A program made the position numbers and the translations under genes. From Capitulum mitella (lineage: Eukaryota; Arthropoda; Thecostraca; Pollicipedomorpha; Pollicipedidae), in contig CP099852.1 in assembly GCA_030062745.1 (NCBI GenBank), forward strand, positions 22,714,266 to 22,778,265: a stretch of 64,000 nt of DNA. Direction: 5' to 3'. Below are positions 24,190-36,716 of the stretch, piece by piece. The notes below the pieces were generated by a model. The model had not been told where the DNA came from. It was given only the letters and a program-made list of their open reading frames with translations, and did no database searches. Positions within the stretch are counted from its first letter, which is position 1. Each line of letters begins with the position of its first letter.

Positions 24190-26850
24190 CATATTTGGGT
24201 GTTAAATGGGGTTAGTTAAAAATAACATTCATAAATCAGTAAAAAAAAAAACAAGAAAAGAGAACAGCAATGCAAAGGACGAGTTTAAAGAACACACTTT
24301 GACGTTTTTACAATTTCAATATGCTGTGGACAAACGAATCACGTGACTTAATTTAATTGGCTTGATCAACTGCTGATGTTGTGTTTTCGACTGATTTTTG
24401 TACTTGTCCAAAAGACACTTTTTCACATTTTGTGGAGTTTGTGTTATTTCCTGGGGCACAAGGAATCCTAGGAAATATCTTGGCAATTACACCATTCCAT
24501 GTTTTAAGAACGCTGACTAGCGCGGTCATGCCGCGTCCCCTCGGCAATGTTGAGTACGCCTCTGGTTTTTAATTAAGAAAAGAATTTTGAAAATCGGTCC
24601 ATAAATAGCAAAGTTACAAGGCTCGAAAGAAACCCTTCATGGATACCTGATGTCACAGGGCTGACATCATTTGGTAGCATGTTGCGCAAAACTACTGCAG
24701 TTTTGTTATTCATTTATTCACTCATTGCGATATGCAGGGACACAAACGGAAACAAAACAACGCAGTGATTTGCAATGAATTATGTCAAACGGAATTGCAT
24801 CGAAAAGCGGTCCTACGGCACCCGTAGGTTTCCAATGACGTCATGAGCATTTGAATTTGCACAGAGGAGTCTCTAACCTTGGTTACGCTTATGCCTCTGT
24901 TATGTGCCATCGCCAAAATCGACTTGATTGTGTTAGCCAGGACTTCTTAAACCTAAAAAGCATACCAGAAGACAGCGTGCGTGCTCCTGTGTCTGTTCAA
25001 AGTGGTTTCGGCTCACCATCTGGCACTCAGAATTTAATATGTCCTCTCGTAGCCGACCATTTCCCGTGTGGCAAAACCGCCCACGGACAGCCCGACACCA
25101 CCTTCTGTCAGTCGACTTTTGAAATAGTCACTGCACTTTTCCGGAAGAAAAACACCCGAATTCCACGCACAATTGAACGGTGAACATTATCAAAGCACCT
25201 CGGATGCCATTGCATGCGACGCGAAAAATCACTTGTCTTTCGGAGCCACTTTCCACCGCGCTAAATAGGGACGCCATGCCACCGGCGAGGCTATGGTCAG
25301 CTGACACCTACGGTCACGTGACAACACGATTAGCCGAAGCTTTTTCGGCAATTTTCGGGCATTTTCAGGCGTTTTTCGGCATTTTGAAGCAAAACCGCAT
25401 AACTTTGTTATGTGGTTGGCACCAGTTTTGCAGTGTGCTTCGATCGATACCAAATTTGTTCGTGACTCGTTGGCGGTTTGGCCGCGCGGCCACCTGCGGG
25501 CGACGTGGCCGGCGATACGGCCCTGGCGAAACCGTAGTTTTTTGTTTGTCGAATTTGAAAGGATCTGGAAACTTCCAAGAAACGCGACATGGCCTACGCC
25601 ACGCTCCCGATTGCGCAGTTTCTACTGGTGCAATTGGCTTGTGTGCACACCGCGTGAGAGCCGAGCATTATGTACCTAAAAATTTGAACCGCGTATTAAT
25701 ATAGGTGATGATGATGATGACAAAGAAAAGAGCCTATCATTTGCAGGAGAGTAGGGAATATGAATATGAAAGTGAGTTGGTCCTGTGATGTTGACTGGGC
25801 CGTCATGCAGTCGAAAGATTAAGATGATGAGAGGGGACAGTGTCTGCCTTAAGAATCCCAGCAGTATTGCCATGTTATGTTGGCTAACAATGTCGAGAAC
25901 TTTGAGCAAGGAATGCGAGATGAATAAATTGTTTGACGGACACAAATAAGGTTTGCGGTCAATAATCCTTAATGCCCTGTTTTGCAATTTAACAATTGTT
26001 TCCCCAAATGACTGCACAGTAACTCAGGAAGGGTAACATGATACTGCTATAACACAGTTTTAATCCCCTGCGTGATATTGAACGTTAAATCCCTCCCATA
26101 ACACCAATGAAACTGCTGATGATGGCTGATATTTTGTTAATGTGTAAAACCCATGTTAAATCCTTGTCAGTTATAATTCTTAGATATCTGACTTCTTTAT
26201 TTCGGCATAGTCTGGTGTTTAAGGTTGTATGAAAATTGATTTCCGCAGGTACATGGGAAAATACTTGATAGACGGTTTTTGATGCATTAAGAGATAATCT
26301 ATTTGCAGAGAACCACTGGCTTATTTTAGGAATATATTTTTGAACACACTTTTTCTAGTCACTTACGGGATTTTCTTTGAACATTACTACTGCATCATCA
26401 GCAAAATAGTATGTTTGAAATCGCTTGGAAACACGAGAAAGATCATTGATCTGTATTATAAATAACAATGACCCCAAAACCGGACCTTGAGACACCCCCA
26501 GTTTTTGCTCTAAATCATCTGAAACATTGTTATTTGCTTTCATTTTGTGATACCTGTCATGCAAAAATGATTTCAGTATGTTAAACAATGGACCAATGAC
26601 ACCAATATTTTTAGTATCCCAGTAATATAGGGATGCTTACGGTGTCGAACGCCTTTTTCAGATCAAGGTAGATTGTAAGTACAACTTGCTTTTCAACCCG
26701 CGATTTGGTAATTTCATCAACTATGAGCGACATAGGCATGTAGGTGGAGTATTTCTTCTTGAGTCCAAATTGAAGAGGTGATAAAATCTGGTTTCCCTCA
26801 CTTGTTCCTGTCTCACCAACGTCCTCGCTGCACATGAGAGGTTCTTGCAT
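24190..26850 (-). mobile_element. LINE family 2, left-arm copy, interrupted by element X
   Basis: A minus-strand non-LTR element, 5' truncated near 26800. RT blocks are visible: a first block 'LQFGLKKKYST' near 26760, LDLKKAFDTVSIP (about 26640-26680), a block reading GVSQGPVLGSLLFI near 26480, and the catalytic YFADD at 26394-26408. A C-terminal region rich in aromatic residues at 25676-26017 and the C-terminal tail ending at 24353 follow. The piece between is element X (24517-25717). Stops and shifts make it a pseudogene. Confidence 0.8.
24517..25717. mobile_element. Element X inserted in LINE-2 (left arm only)
   Basis: The right arm reads AAGAACGCTGATGACAAAG without interruption at 41505-41523 (minus sense). 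Here 1.2 kb is inserted after GCTGA. The left end starts CTAGCGCGGTCATGCCGCG, which recurs at 57729 and, in reverse, ends at 50482. The interior contains a minus-strand unit of about 400 bp shared with 58117-58500, 60845-61700 and 62155-62520. That unit has a short CSxxF-type motif like the second half of a THAP zinc finger and an AATAAA signal at its end. No complete transposase is visible, so it is best seen as a non-autonomous or decayed DNA transposon. Confidence 0.65.
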
Positions 26851-26999
26851 CACCCTCGGCAGACAGATGGCTGATCGAGCCAAATGACGTCATGGGAGCC
26901 GAGAAACAGGGGATGGCCCAGCTTGCCCCCAGGCTCATCTTACCCCACGCTCCCCTACGTTAAAAAAGGAAAGCACATGGTCGAGCTCGATGATCCACA

Positions 27000-28860
27000 G
27001 GAAAAGGGACCAAAGAAGGAGAACAAACAATGCAAAATGAAACCAGGAAGCTTAAAAATATTCCAGTGACGACGGGGGAGAGAGTAGAATCTGCCTCGCC
27101 TCCTGAAGTTTTTTATTCGGCGGTCCGTTTCGGTTTGTTCCATTGCTTTCGCATTATGATTTTGGCATTTATCGGGAACTGTTAAACGAATGCACCGATA
27201 GTCATGCCATAAATAAACGACATTTTTACTGGCGCTTTGGTGACATTCCTACATTGACCATCCTCAGGATCCATGGAAGAAGATTAGCCGCTGACAGAAA
27301 CACCTGACGTTATACGCGATGCAATAAGGTTGCCATGCTCTTATCATGCAACGGGGAAGTTGAGGCAATGACAACTTTTTCCTTTTGATCCCTCTGAATG
27401 CTAAAAATTGCGGCCAAGCTAATCGTTAATGTTGTCATGTCGTAACCTGAGGATTTCCTTACAGGGACATATTTCACTTCCCTGTTATATACGCATATAT
27501 AATATCTGTTCATAACACAGACGTGCAGAAGACATAGAAGAAAAGGTAATGGGCGAGAAGGGGAGGAAAATTTACCTTCTTGACGGACAAAACGACAGTC
27601 GTATTGAACATACGTCACGGTTCCTATGATACTAAATGCAAAAAAGACGGGAAGATTTTAGGACCCATTCGGTAAAACATGCAAGGAATGCATGTATTAT
27701 ACAACGCATCAGGAAACAAATGCAGAAAACGGATCGACGTTTAACGATACATCCCGTAACGAAATCAAAGGTATGTATGTAGGTCCTACTGTACGCTCCG
27801 TAGGAAATACAGCAAAGACTTATAAAAATGGTTTCGTTCTGTTAAGTTGCAGGTGCACGTAGGTAACGCATCCGTTGTAACTTCGTTACATTTTTTCTTC
27901 GGAAAGCCGTGTTGAAATTCACCATTGCTGTCCGGTGGCCGTGGCGGAGCCGCGGCTACCACCCAGCAAGCCTCGGAACCTCTGTGACCGCTCGGTTTAT
28001 TTCCCGGTGCATCCTTCCCGCGCCGTCGCCAGTCCCCACTTCCGCCCGAGCGCCAAAAGCACGAGCCGTTCAGCATACTGTTCATCGCGAGCAGAGTTTG
28101 GCGGACAGGTGGGGCCAGGAGGCTGTTGACGTGAAAACAAATGCCGATCGGGCAGAAAAGGAAGTCAACTAGCGTCATCGGCCGGGAAGTTCAAGCCTCA
28201 CCCGAGGCGACCAAACACCAAGCGGTGACGGTAATCCGGCCAGCTCCGCGAAAACAGCGGACACCAGCTCGCAGCTACGTGGTCAGAACCCCGGCAAATG
28301 GACGGACAGGGAGCCGCCGGCAGCCAGACGGCGCCAGGGTTACGGCAAAACGACGAACCGGCGCAGGACCGGGAGCCGGCCGGTCGCCTCACGCCTGCCG
28401 CGAGCAAACGGAAGCTCAACAGCATCCGGAGAGGCCGACGAACTCCCGAGCACGTCCGCCTGTCCCCTCCCCGCGGGTATCTGACGGCAGGACAGAGGTT
28501 TCCGGACACCGTCTGGCCGTCACTGTGACGACTGCTCTCCGGCGCCTTTCCCCTCGCACGGTCTCACGACAGTCGCCCAAGCTGCAGCCGCCGAAACTTC
28601 AACACCCGCCATCCGAGCGTTCCGAGAGGAGCGCGACGATATCGGACTCCCAGACGCCTGACAGGGCTGTCTGGGCCCTCCCCTCCCCCGGGAGACGACG
28701 GCGAGACGGTGCGCCTCTGCGCGGAGATTGTCGGACCGTCACCGTGGCGCCAACCACCCCACGCCCCCCCCCCCCTGGCAGGCCGCCCAGCCCTGCAGCC
28801 GGGCGTCGAGCAGCAGCCGGGGCCGTGTCTGTGGTCCGCCGCCGCCTCCGGTGGCCGTGC
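27000..28860. repeat. GC-rich block shared by both arms, left copy
   Basis: Matches the reverse complement of about 38500-40240. An open frame at 28141-28863 (+, 240 codons, Arg/Pro/Ser-rich) shares its first 60 or so codons with the right arm (minus strand, ending 38604). After that the two arms need frameshifts to stay aligned, which argues against a conserved protein. No domain recognised. Confidence 0.45.
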
Positions 28861-29439
28861 TGATCTGCACGGGTATTCCCCTTAACGTCGCTGGTGGCAA
28901 AGCATCCGGCGGCCGCGACCGTCGAGCCGCCAACTCACCAGCCCAGTGTCACCGGCACAGCAGCCGGTACGACTATTGCACTAGGTCACGTCACAGACGC
29001 AGCGGCCGGTGTCGAAAGGTAGACGCCCAGTCACAGTCTGGATTCCCGATGGCGCGATGCGAGCGGACTGCGGCGCGTGTACGCATCGCGGAATGCTCAC
29101 TGAAGGAGAGTGTTCTCGCGTGACGAACAGATGACGGCGCAATAGGTGGCGAGGGTTGAGTTGAAGGGGACGGATATCTCTTGATGCGGAAGGCCTGCCT
29201 TGACTCGTACTAAAACGCACGTTGCGTTTTTAATCAGACCCGTCATGGTACTTTTGCCTGAACACGCCATCATGGAGTGCTCAGTCTGACCCTCCCCTGT
29301 CCTAAAATCTAGACTAATGATGACTGAGGACTGAAAGTGGCATCATTAGAAAGCCTCGTTTTTGGTCGTTCTAAAATCATCATATTTGACGTACTTTGCG
29401 CATTATGTTTTCGGTCATCTCATGTAAAATGGAGGCACG

Positions 29440-30523
29440 TAGGGTTTATGCAGTGCCTTTGGCGACCATCACATTTTGCCATTTTGGTGGCATTGAGTGC
29501 CTTAGAAACGCGGCATTCTTGAATTAAGGTGCTTCGCGGTAGGGCCGCTTCCAAAAGAAGAAAGCGCAGTGAGCTGCCTGAATAAAGGACAGATCTGTTC
29601 ACAAGAGTAGAGTTTTCTCCCGTGAGGCCGTCGTCGTGACGTCACAGGACTGGCCAAACCCTGGTTTGTCTTCGGCATTGGGCCTTTGGACGACGTCATA
29701 ATATTAACGAGACATTTCTAGAAATTTTGGAGGGGTCCGCAGGTAAAAAGGACCCTTAGGTCGCGGGAAGAAAAACGTCAAGTGACCCGTAAGCCAGGAA
29801 CAAACAGGCAAGTGTGTCCGCAGGCCCATAGGACAGTGGCCCGCATGCCAGAGGGGCTCGTGGGCCAGAGGCCAGTGAGCCAGTGGCCCGTTGATTAAGT
29901 CCTCACCTATAAGTCCGTAACGAACCCGTAGGTCAGGGGCAGTAAGTCAAGCAGGGTCGGCAGTCAAGGGGCCCGTGGCCCAGGGAACTCGGTCGAGGCC
30001 CGTGACAGGGCATCCATAGGCCATGGGACCGCATGTGTTAGGGGTCCGTAAGACCCTAAAAGCCTTCGCAAGTTAGGGGTTCGTAAGCGAGGGGCCCGTA
30101 GCCAGGCACGGCACGTCTGCGCCCAGAGTTTGAGTGGTCTGGCAAACGTCACAGCGTGATAAGCTATAGCGAGAGCGGCAGTATTTACATTTGATGACGT
30201 CACCCACTGGCGACTGCCGGCGACGGGCCTCCATTGGTGAAACGGGGGGAAGTCCCGTGGCGTGGCGTGACTGTCTGGGACCGACAACCGAACCTCCAGC
30301 GAACTGGCAGCGGCTTCGCAGCGCGCGGTCCTGATTAGTGAGGCTGCTTTTCATCCCCGGCCCGGCGGGAGAGGCATTTCCGTCTTGCGAGGCGGGCACC
30401 GCAAAGGACTCCACCTGTTATCTCGGTAATGTGAAGTGACAGAGAAAACTGGAGCACTACGTTACGAAGCCGTTGTCCTGGTGAGCACGCGATACGGCAA
30501 CGTTTGATTTAGATGTCCTTCGC
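29440..30523 (-). repeat. Degenerate GGGCCCGTA-type repeat, left-arm copy
   Basis: Irregular tandem words such as GGCCCGTAGCCAGG, GGTCCGTAAG and GGGTTCGTAAG at 20-30 bp spacing (29800-30110), plus a unique part at 30110-30523. The same block is present at 32095-32957 (+) and 36717-37740 (+). Confidence 0.6.
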
Positions 30524-30959
30524 AAGTACAGCGCAGTTCTAACAATCCCACTGAAACCTCCAGGCCGATGTCACAGTCGGGCCCTCACACCCTGCTCTCG
30601 GCTATGACTATGGCTATGACATACCGAATGACGGTCGAGATGAGGCAGCGCTTCATAATTAGTCTTTTCACCGCAAAGCATCGTAGATGTTTCATAGGTT
30701 GGATGACAGTGTAAAACAGGGTGAAAGAAGCAGGGAAGAGTGGGGCAAGACGGACCACTTTTGCATTGACGGCATTGGCAGTAATGATCACGATAACGAT
30801 GTTTTTGTCATTTCTATCTCACAGGTCCTTCGCGCATGTCATGGCACTGCATCGTTTTGCGCGACACTCGTGCTTGCACTGGAAAAATGACGTGAAAAAT
30901 TACATTGCATCTGGCTCACCTCAACCCATGGATGGGTTACAATGAGGAACCTAACGGGG

Positions 30960-31150
30960 CAAATTTAACACTAGGGGCATGAAGAGGAAGACACTCTTCT
31001 TTGACAGCAGTAAGTGTTTTCCGACCTCCAAGCACCTGGTGGCTTCGAGGGTACCCAGCAGGAAAGTCAGACACTCCTCTGAACCATTCTATTCCAGCTT
31101 TTCCGTTCTTGTCCAGCTGTCCAGGACGCCGACGTCGTTCAAACTCCAAC
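30960..31150 (-). pseudogene. Possible CENP-B/pogo-type transposase HTH fragment
   Basis: Read on the minus strand, NGKAGIEWFRG resembles the second helix-turn-helix motif of CENP-B/Tigger/pogo proteins (a Gly-Lys-Ala-Gly, Trp-Phe, Gly pattern). The following residues do not continue the family pattern in one frame. This could be a frame-broken relic or chance. Confidence 0.25.
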
Positions 31151-32094
31151 AGACAACCAGCCCTTTCTTGGTGGCTGCATGAACCGTCTTATGAGCAGCA
31201 GTGGTGGATTGATGACCAAGACTACCATGTATTTTGGCGATAAACCGCATTAGTGCCATTCTATGGATTCCGTGCTTTTTTCCTGTTGCACACCCGTAGA
31301 CACCCTGTGACACATTCTGAGCCGCATCTGCAAGGGACAGCTGGCCAGGGCTCGTCGCCGTTTTCCGAACGCACACCCTTATTGTGGACAGGTAGTTGTA
31401 TGAAAAAGACAGGCGAAGTGTACAACAACCGGGGGAGGAAAAAGATCCTCCTGCAAGGAAGGCGGACGAGGGGGGAGGGCCCACGATCTAAAAGCCTCGA
31501 GCAAGTATATGATTTCGTCCACACGAAAGAAAATTCTGAATGCTCCTCAGCTTGCAGAGCAGCACAAAAATGACGAAAAATAAACGCATTAGCGTATACG
31601 CATCGCGTTAATGTAGACATGAAAGTTGCGACCCTTAGGCGCCTGGCCCTCTCCAGAAATACCTATGCGGATATTTCTCGATGGGTATATAAGTCAATAT
31701 CTGGAGGATCTTTGGACGTGGTTCTTGGCAAGGGCTTTTCATGCAGAATGGGGTCCTTGAAAGTCAAGGGCCCAACGGACACCTATCATTTTTTTTTATT
31801 TTGAAACCTTTTCTGTGTATCATTAATTTTAATCGGAATAGGGCCTCGTTGACGCCAGAAGGGGCAAACGCCCTTCGAGGGACTCATGAGAAATTGCTTG
31901 TTTCCCTCCCTCCGTAAATACGATCCGCCGCCTGCAGTGAGTAACCACGGCGCCCTATGGAGTCTCCCAGGTGGTTTGGTCCCGAATTGGTTAGACTCTG
32001 TCTGGTCCGGCCCTGGCAGCTCCTGTTGGGAGGGCATCATAATATAGGTAACTCAGCCATATACCTTGTAAAGAAACCAGTTTAAATCCGAATC

Positions 32095-32957
32095 TGAAGG
32101 GCGTCCCTCCGGGCCGGCGTTGAAAAGAAGCCTCTTTAATCCGGACCGTGCGCTGCGAAACCGCTGCCAGTTCGCTGGAGTTTCGGTTGTCCGTCTGAGG
32201 CAGACATACTGAGACAGACATACAGACATACAGACAGACATACCGCGCCACGGGACTTCCCCCCGTTTCACCAATGGAGGCCGTCGCCAGCAATCGCCCG
32301 TGTGTGACGTCACAAAATGTAACTACTGCCGCTTTCTCTATGGCTTATCACGCTGTGACGTTTGCCAGACCACTCAAACTCTGGGCGCAGACGTGCCGTG
32401 CCTGGTTACGGGCCACTCGTTTACGGACCCCTGACCTGCGAAGGCCCTTAGGGTCATACGGACCCCTCACACATGCGGGCCCATGGCCTATGGATGCCCA
32501 GACACGGGCCCCTTGACTGCGAACCCTGCTTGATTTATTGCCCCTGACCTACAGGTTCGTTGCGGACTTTAGGTGAGGACTTAATCAACGGGCCACTGGC
32601 TTACTGGCTCCTGGCTCACGAGCCCTTGTGGCATGCGGGCCACTGTCCTATGGGCCTGCGGACACACTTGCCTGTTTGTTCCTGGCTTACGGGTCACTTG
32701 ACGTTTTTCTTCCCGCGACCTAAGGGCCCCATTTACCTGCAGACCCCTCCAAAATTTCGGAAAGTCATTATTTAAGACTATGACGTCATTACGAGGCCTG
32801 ATGCCACGGACAAAGTAGGCTTTGGCCAGTCCTGTGAAGTCACGAGGGCGACCTCGCGGCAGGAAACACTGGTCCTGTGCACAGGGCTGTTTCAATACTC
32901 ATGCCAGCTCACTACGCTTTATTCTTTTGTTAACGGTCCTACGGTGACGTACCTTTG
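32095..32957 (+). repeat. Third copy of the arm-inner GC-rich repeat
   Basis: Aligns with 36868-37710 in direct orientation and with 29500-30370 in reverse. It carries an extra GACA/CATA microsatellite (about 32205-32245) and lacks the phrases at about 37230-37262. It is truncated relative to both arms and was therefore an independent insertion or duplication. Confidence 0.7.
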
Positions 32958-33602
32958 CACATGATTGCCGAGCTTTGCTTTGCTTCTTTGAATGTGATGA
33001 CATCATGCCATGTTGTTTTTACAGATCAGTTGCCAGGTGCATGAGGCTGTCGTCTTTCAGAAGAAAATGATTCGCATATAGCTGAAAGAACTCATAGACT
33101 GCTGTCAGTTTACGGACATCGAACAAGAACAGCTGCAAAATATCGCACGTCCATAGACAAATGGCGCAACAACCCCTCTGAACCACACCTGACATAGAAA
33201 ATGCAGTGCTCGTTTAGTATGCATGGTACTTATGAAAATTTTTCTGTAACACTACAGAGCTTAATCCAGGCCATGACGAAAGCATACGCTCCGATAATAA
33301 TACCAGGTTTCTCACCAAAATCCAGCTCGGTCGCCGCTCACCGGTGCCCTCCGGCCAAACCGTCCGTGCTGTTGTTTTCGCGCCAGCATTCTCTGCTTTT
33401 AGAACTCTATGAAGGTTTCTATGTATTTGGTAATTATATCTGATACATTTCCAAAAGCAAAAAAGTTGATTGGTAATAGCAGAGTGGCGGCGCGGGGATT
33501 CCACGACGGGTGACGCACCATAATAGTCGGAATATTCTACCACGGGGATGGGAACGTAGGATTACGAGCCTGAAACAGTTTGTATCCGAATTTCGGTCAC
33601 TT

Positions 33603-33784
33603 TAACCCGACCCCGACTGCGGGGGGGGCGGTTGACCGCCCCCTCAGGTTTTTCTAGGATTGTGAGAGAACGAACAAACGCAGCGCCACGAAACCTCATG
33701 CACCTTTTGCTTAATGATTTGTACACCTTGTGCGAGAGTTTTGACCTCAGGTCATATCAGGTGTCTGACCTAGGTGAGGTCGAA
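33603..33784 (+). repeat. Dispersed repeat E, copy 2
   Basis: Homologous to 10577-10757. It has the TGACCTcAGGTCA pair at 33742-33754 and an extra GACCTAGGTGAGGTC just after it. Confidence 0.65.
33742..33754. promoter_or_regulatory. Everted AGGTCA pair in repeat E copy 2
   Basis: TGACCTcAGGTCA is preserved although the surrounding repeat has diverged. Confidence 0.25.
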
Positions 33785-35261
33785 TCGCTACCTACCAAGG
33801 ACGCTACAGGTCAAGGACCTGACATGATCTTGACCCGAAATTCTCAGCCGAGACGCAAAATGAATCGAAATTGTCTTCTATGTTTTAACGGCCAAACAAA
33901 CACCCTTTTCCCGTTTCGTTTAAAAAGTTGTACGGAATGGCCTGTACGGGCCGAGAAAGTGTTCAAAAATGACCTTTTTCGCCCCATTTGACTTTGAAAA
34001 TATTAACCTAGGGTCCTGGAAATTGCACACAATGTACATCGTGGTAGTCCCACTCTTTCCACAAAAGTCTGTGTCTCTAGTATTTTCCGTTACCGAGATC
34101 GAAGAGGCGGCACTTTTTGGCCCGCCCTCCAGTACGCGTTAGTGCGAAACCCCATTCACTGCGGGGTTAATGAGGCAGTCGTCGCTTCCAAAAAATTAAG
34201 GTTTTAACATGGGACACTCATGAAATACCCCTTTTTCCTGTGCTTGCAAGCCTATACATGCGCTAGACGCCAATCAGAGACAAAAGTGTAGTCTTTACGC
34301 CCGGTTATAAAACATTTGTCATGCATAGCAGGAGAACACAGCATGGCCTAAGCTCACATTTTGCCTACCTTGAACATCGTCAAGACTTTTTATATTAATT
34401 CTGACCTCCTCTTACCAAAATCCTAGCTACCTCACTGGGCACAATCATGGTATGCACGCCTGGTAACCATGATGTGCTTGATCCATGGCCACAGTTCGCT
34501 TAATCATAACTATTGTATGCTCCTCTATCACTCGCAGGTCGGTTGACGTGCTACTACTACTGCTGCTGCGGGCAAAAAAGAATGAAACTGGGCACTACCT
34601 ATAACAAATTGTCGGCTTAGATCTACTTGGAACAGACGAGCTGACACGGAACGCAGACACTTTCACCAACGCGCAGTTCATGCACTAAAACTGGCACTCA
34701 ATAACCACTAACCACAGTATGAAACAGCGAGCCGCCAGTTTCTTATGGCAGCCATGTAAAGCTTGCCAGATAATTGTCATGGTAAGGAGGTGGCGCACAC
34801 GAGCCCTTTTCATGGCGCGTCTGGGCACGACGGCAGTTTGCAGTCGACTGTATTTTGTCAGCACTCGAGTGGGGTCATCGGCGCTAGCGTATTTCGGGGC
34901 GCCCGCCCGATCCTTCGCCGGGGATCAGGTGGACGCAAACGACATATACAGGTGGCGGTCTGTCAGCTCCCCACGAGATTCGCGCCGTGCGGCTGTCAGT
35001 GTTTTCGTTGACCGCTCGGTTGTGGTCCGCCTCATGGCGTCGGCTCGCGGGGGAGGGGAGGTGTCGTCGCGTACCATTCCACGATTTCTGTCACTCCTTG
35101 TGAGCCGCAGCGTATCCGACCCGGTGTGTCAGACGCCGGGCGTGCCCCCTGTCTTTTCTGTGCCTCTCTTCTTGGTTGACGCACCGACCTAGTTGCCGCT
35201 TTTTGGCGCTGTTTCTTCTTTGACGTGCGAATAGGCAACCAATGAATTGTGGTAGCCAGTC

Positions 35262-35761
35262 NNNNNNNNNNNNNNNNNNNNNNNNNNNNNNNNNNNNNNN
35301 NNNNNNNNNNNNNNNNNNNNNNNNNNNNNNNNNNNNNNNNNNNNNNNNNNNNNNNNNNNNNNNNNNNNNNNNNNNNNNNNNNNNNNNNNNNNNNNNNNNN
35401 NNNNNNNNNNNNNNNNNNNNNNNNNNNNNNNNNNNNNNNNNNNNNNNNNNNNNNNNNNNNNNNNNNNNNNNNNNNNNNNNNNNNNNNNNNNNNNNNNNNN
35501 NNNNNNNNNNNNNNNNNNNNNNNNNNNNNNNNNNNNNNNNNNNNNNNNNNNNNNNNNNNNNNNNNNNNNNNNNNNNNNNNNNNNNNNNNNNNNNNNNNNN
35601 NNNNNNNNNNNNNNNNNNNNNNNNNNNNNNNNNNNNNNNNNNNNNNNNNNNNNNNNNNNNNNNNNNNNNNNNNNNNNNNNNNNNNNNNNNNNNNNNNNNN
35701 NNNNNNNNNNNNNNNNNNNNNNNNNNNNNNNNNNNNNNNNNNNNNNNNNNNNNNNNNNNNN
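35262..35761. other. Assembly gap, 500 N
   Basis: Exactly 500 unknown bases, which is a conventional placeholder length. True size and orientation of the join are unknown. Reading frames across it are meaningless. Confidence 0.98.
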
Positions 35762-36294
35762 GCACAGGCAGAACAGGACAGTGGTGTTGATTTCGTTCTC
35801 AGCGCCGGTCATCGTGACTCACATCCTTTACCCAGTGTGTGACTCTTCGTGGGGATGTTGCCGATCCGTCGTTGGGTATCGGTGCGTACCACTCGTGCGA
35901 CTTCGTCCATTTTTTTCGTTTTACTTCAGTTGAGACGCAGAGGTAAAAAGCCAACAATGCTGTGGATCCAGTGCCAGATACAATGTATCTCGTATATTGT
36001 TTATTGCAATAGGTGTGCTTTGACTCTCAGAATGATAATACCAGAGTGATTTGTATTGGTACCATGTTTGCTGTCAATGATACAGGGGTTAAACTTTTTT
36101 GGACAAAATTTCCTTTGACCTGACCTAAGACGGAGATCTGGTCTGATCCAACGCCGCAATTTTATTACAAGACCTAGAAACAGCTAAGAAAAATGCGCGC
36201 AGAATTTCGTGGCGTTGCGATTGTCTGTTTCCTTGCATTTTATGAAAAACCTCGCGAGGCACTGTCAACAGTATCCCCTGAGTTGTGGCCCGGT

Positions 36295-36450
36295 TAACAT
36301 GGGTCGTTGCTGGTAGTCTCAGAAAAAAACTGTTGGGGACAGGCAAACCTCTTGTCAGTTGAGAAATAAAACATCCTGTCATTCTCTAACGCAAAGGAAC
36401 ACGAACATGGGTCGTTGCTGGTAGTCTCAAAAAAACCGTTGGGGACATGC
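36295..36450 (+). repeat. Short direct repeat
   Basis: ATGGGTCGTTGCTGGTAGTC occurs at about 36298 and 36406, followed in both by an A run, TGTTGGGGACA/CGTTGGGGACA and a TCAG(T/C)TGAGAAAT word: two units about 108 bp apart. Confidence 0.8.
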
Positions 36451-36716
36451 TCTCGTCAGCTGAGAAATGAAATATCCTTTTTATTCTTTATATTTTTTAC
36501 ATTATTTAAATATCCTTTTTATTTAAATTCCGTATCTTATGGTGAAAAATGTTCCTTCCTCGTTGCCATGGTAACGATCTGTGACGTCGTAACTGGAACC
36601 ATGTCACACATAGTCGTTTTTCCCGCTCAGGCTGACAGTAACAAACTTCTAAATAAGGTTGACAAGTCTAAGCTGACATTTTTTACCGTGTAATTAAATA
36701 CCGTGTAATTTAACTG

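Larger units (their letters stand above)
30524..36716. other. Spacer between the inverted arms
   Basis: This stretch holds a possible pogo/CENP-B-like fragment (30960-31150), a third copy of the GC-rich repeat (32095-32957), repeat E copy 2, the 500-N gap and a short direct repeat (36295-36450). I see no intact gene; 33990-35261 and 35762-36290 are featureless to me. Confidence 0.5.

Noticed and set aside
35091..35842. Frames of about 180-225 codons across the gap
   Set aside because: Almost entirely N.
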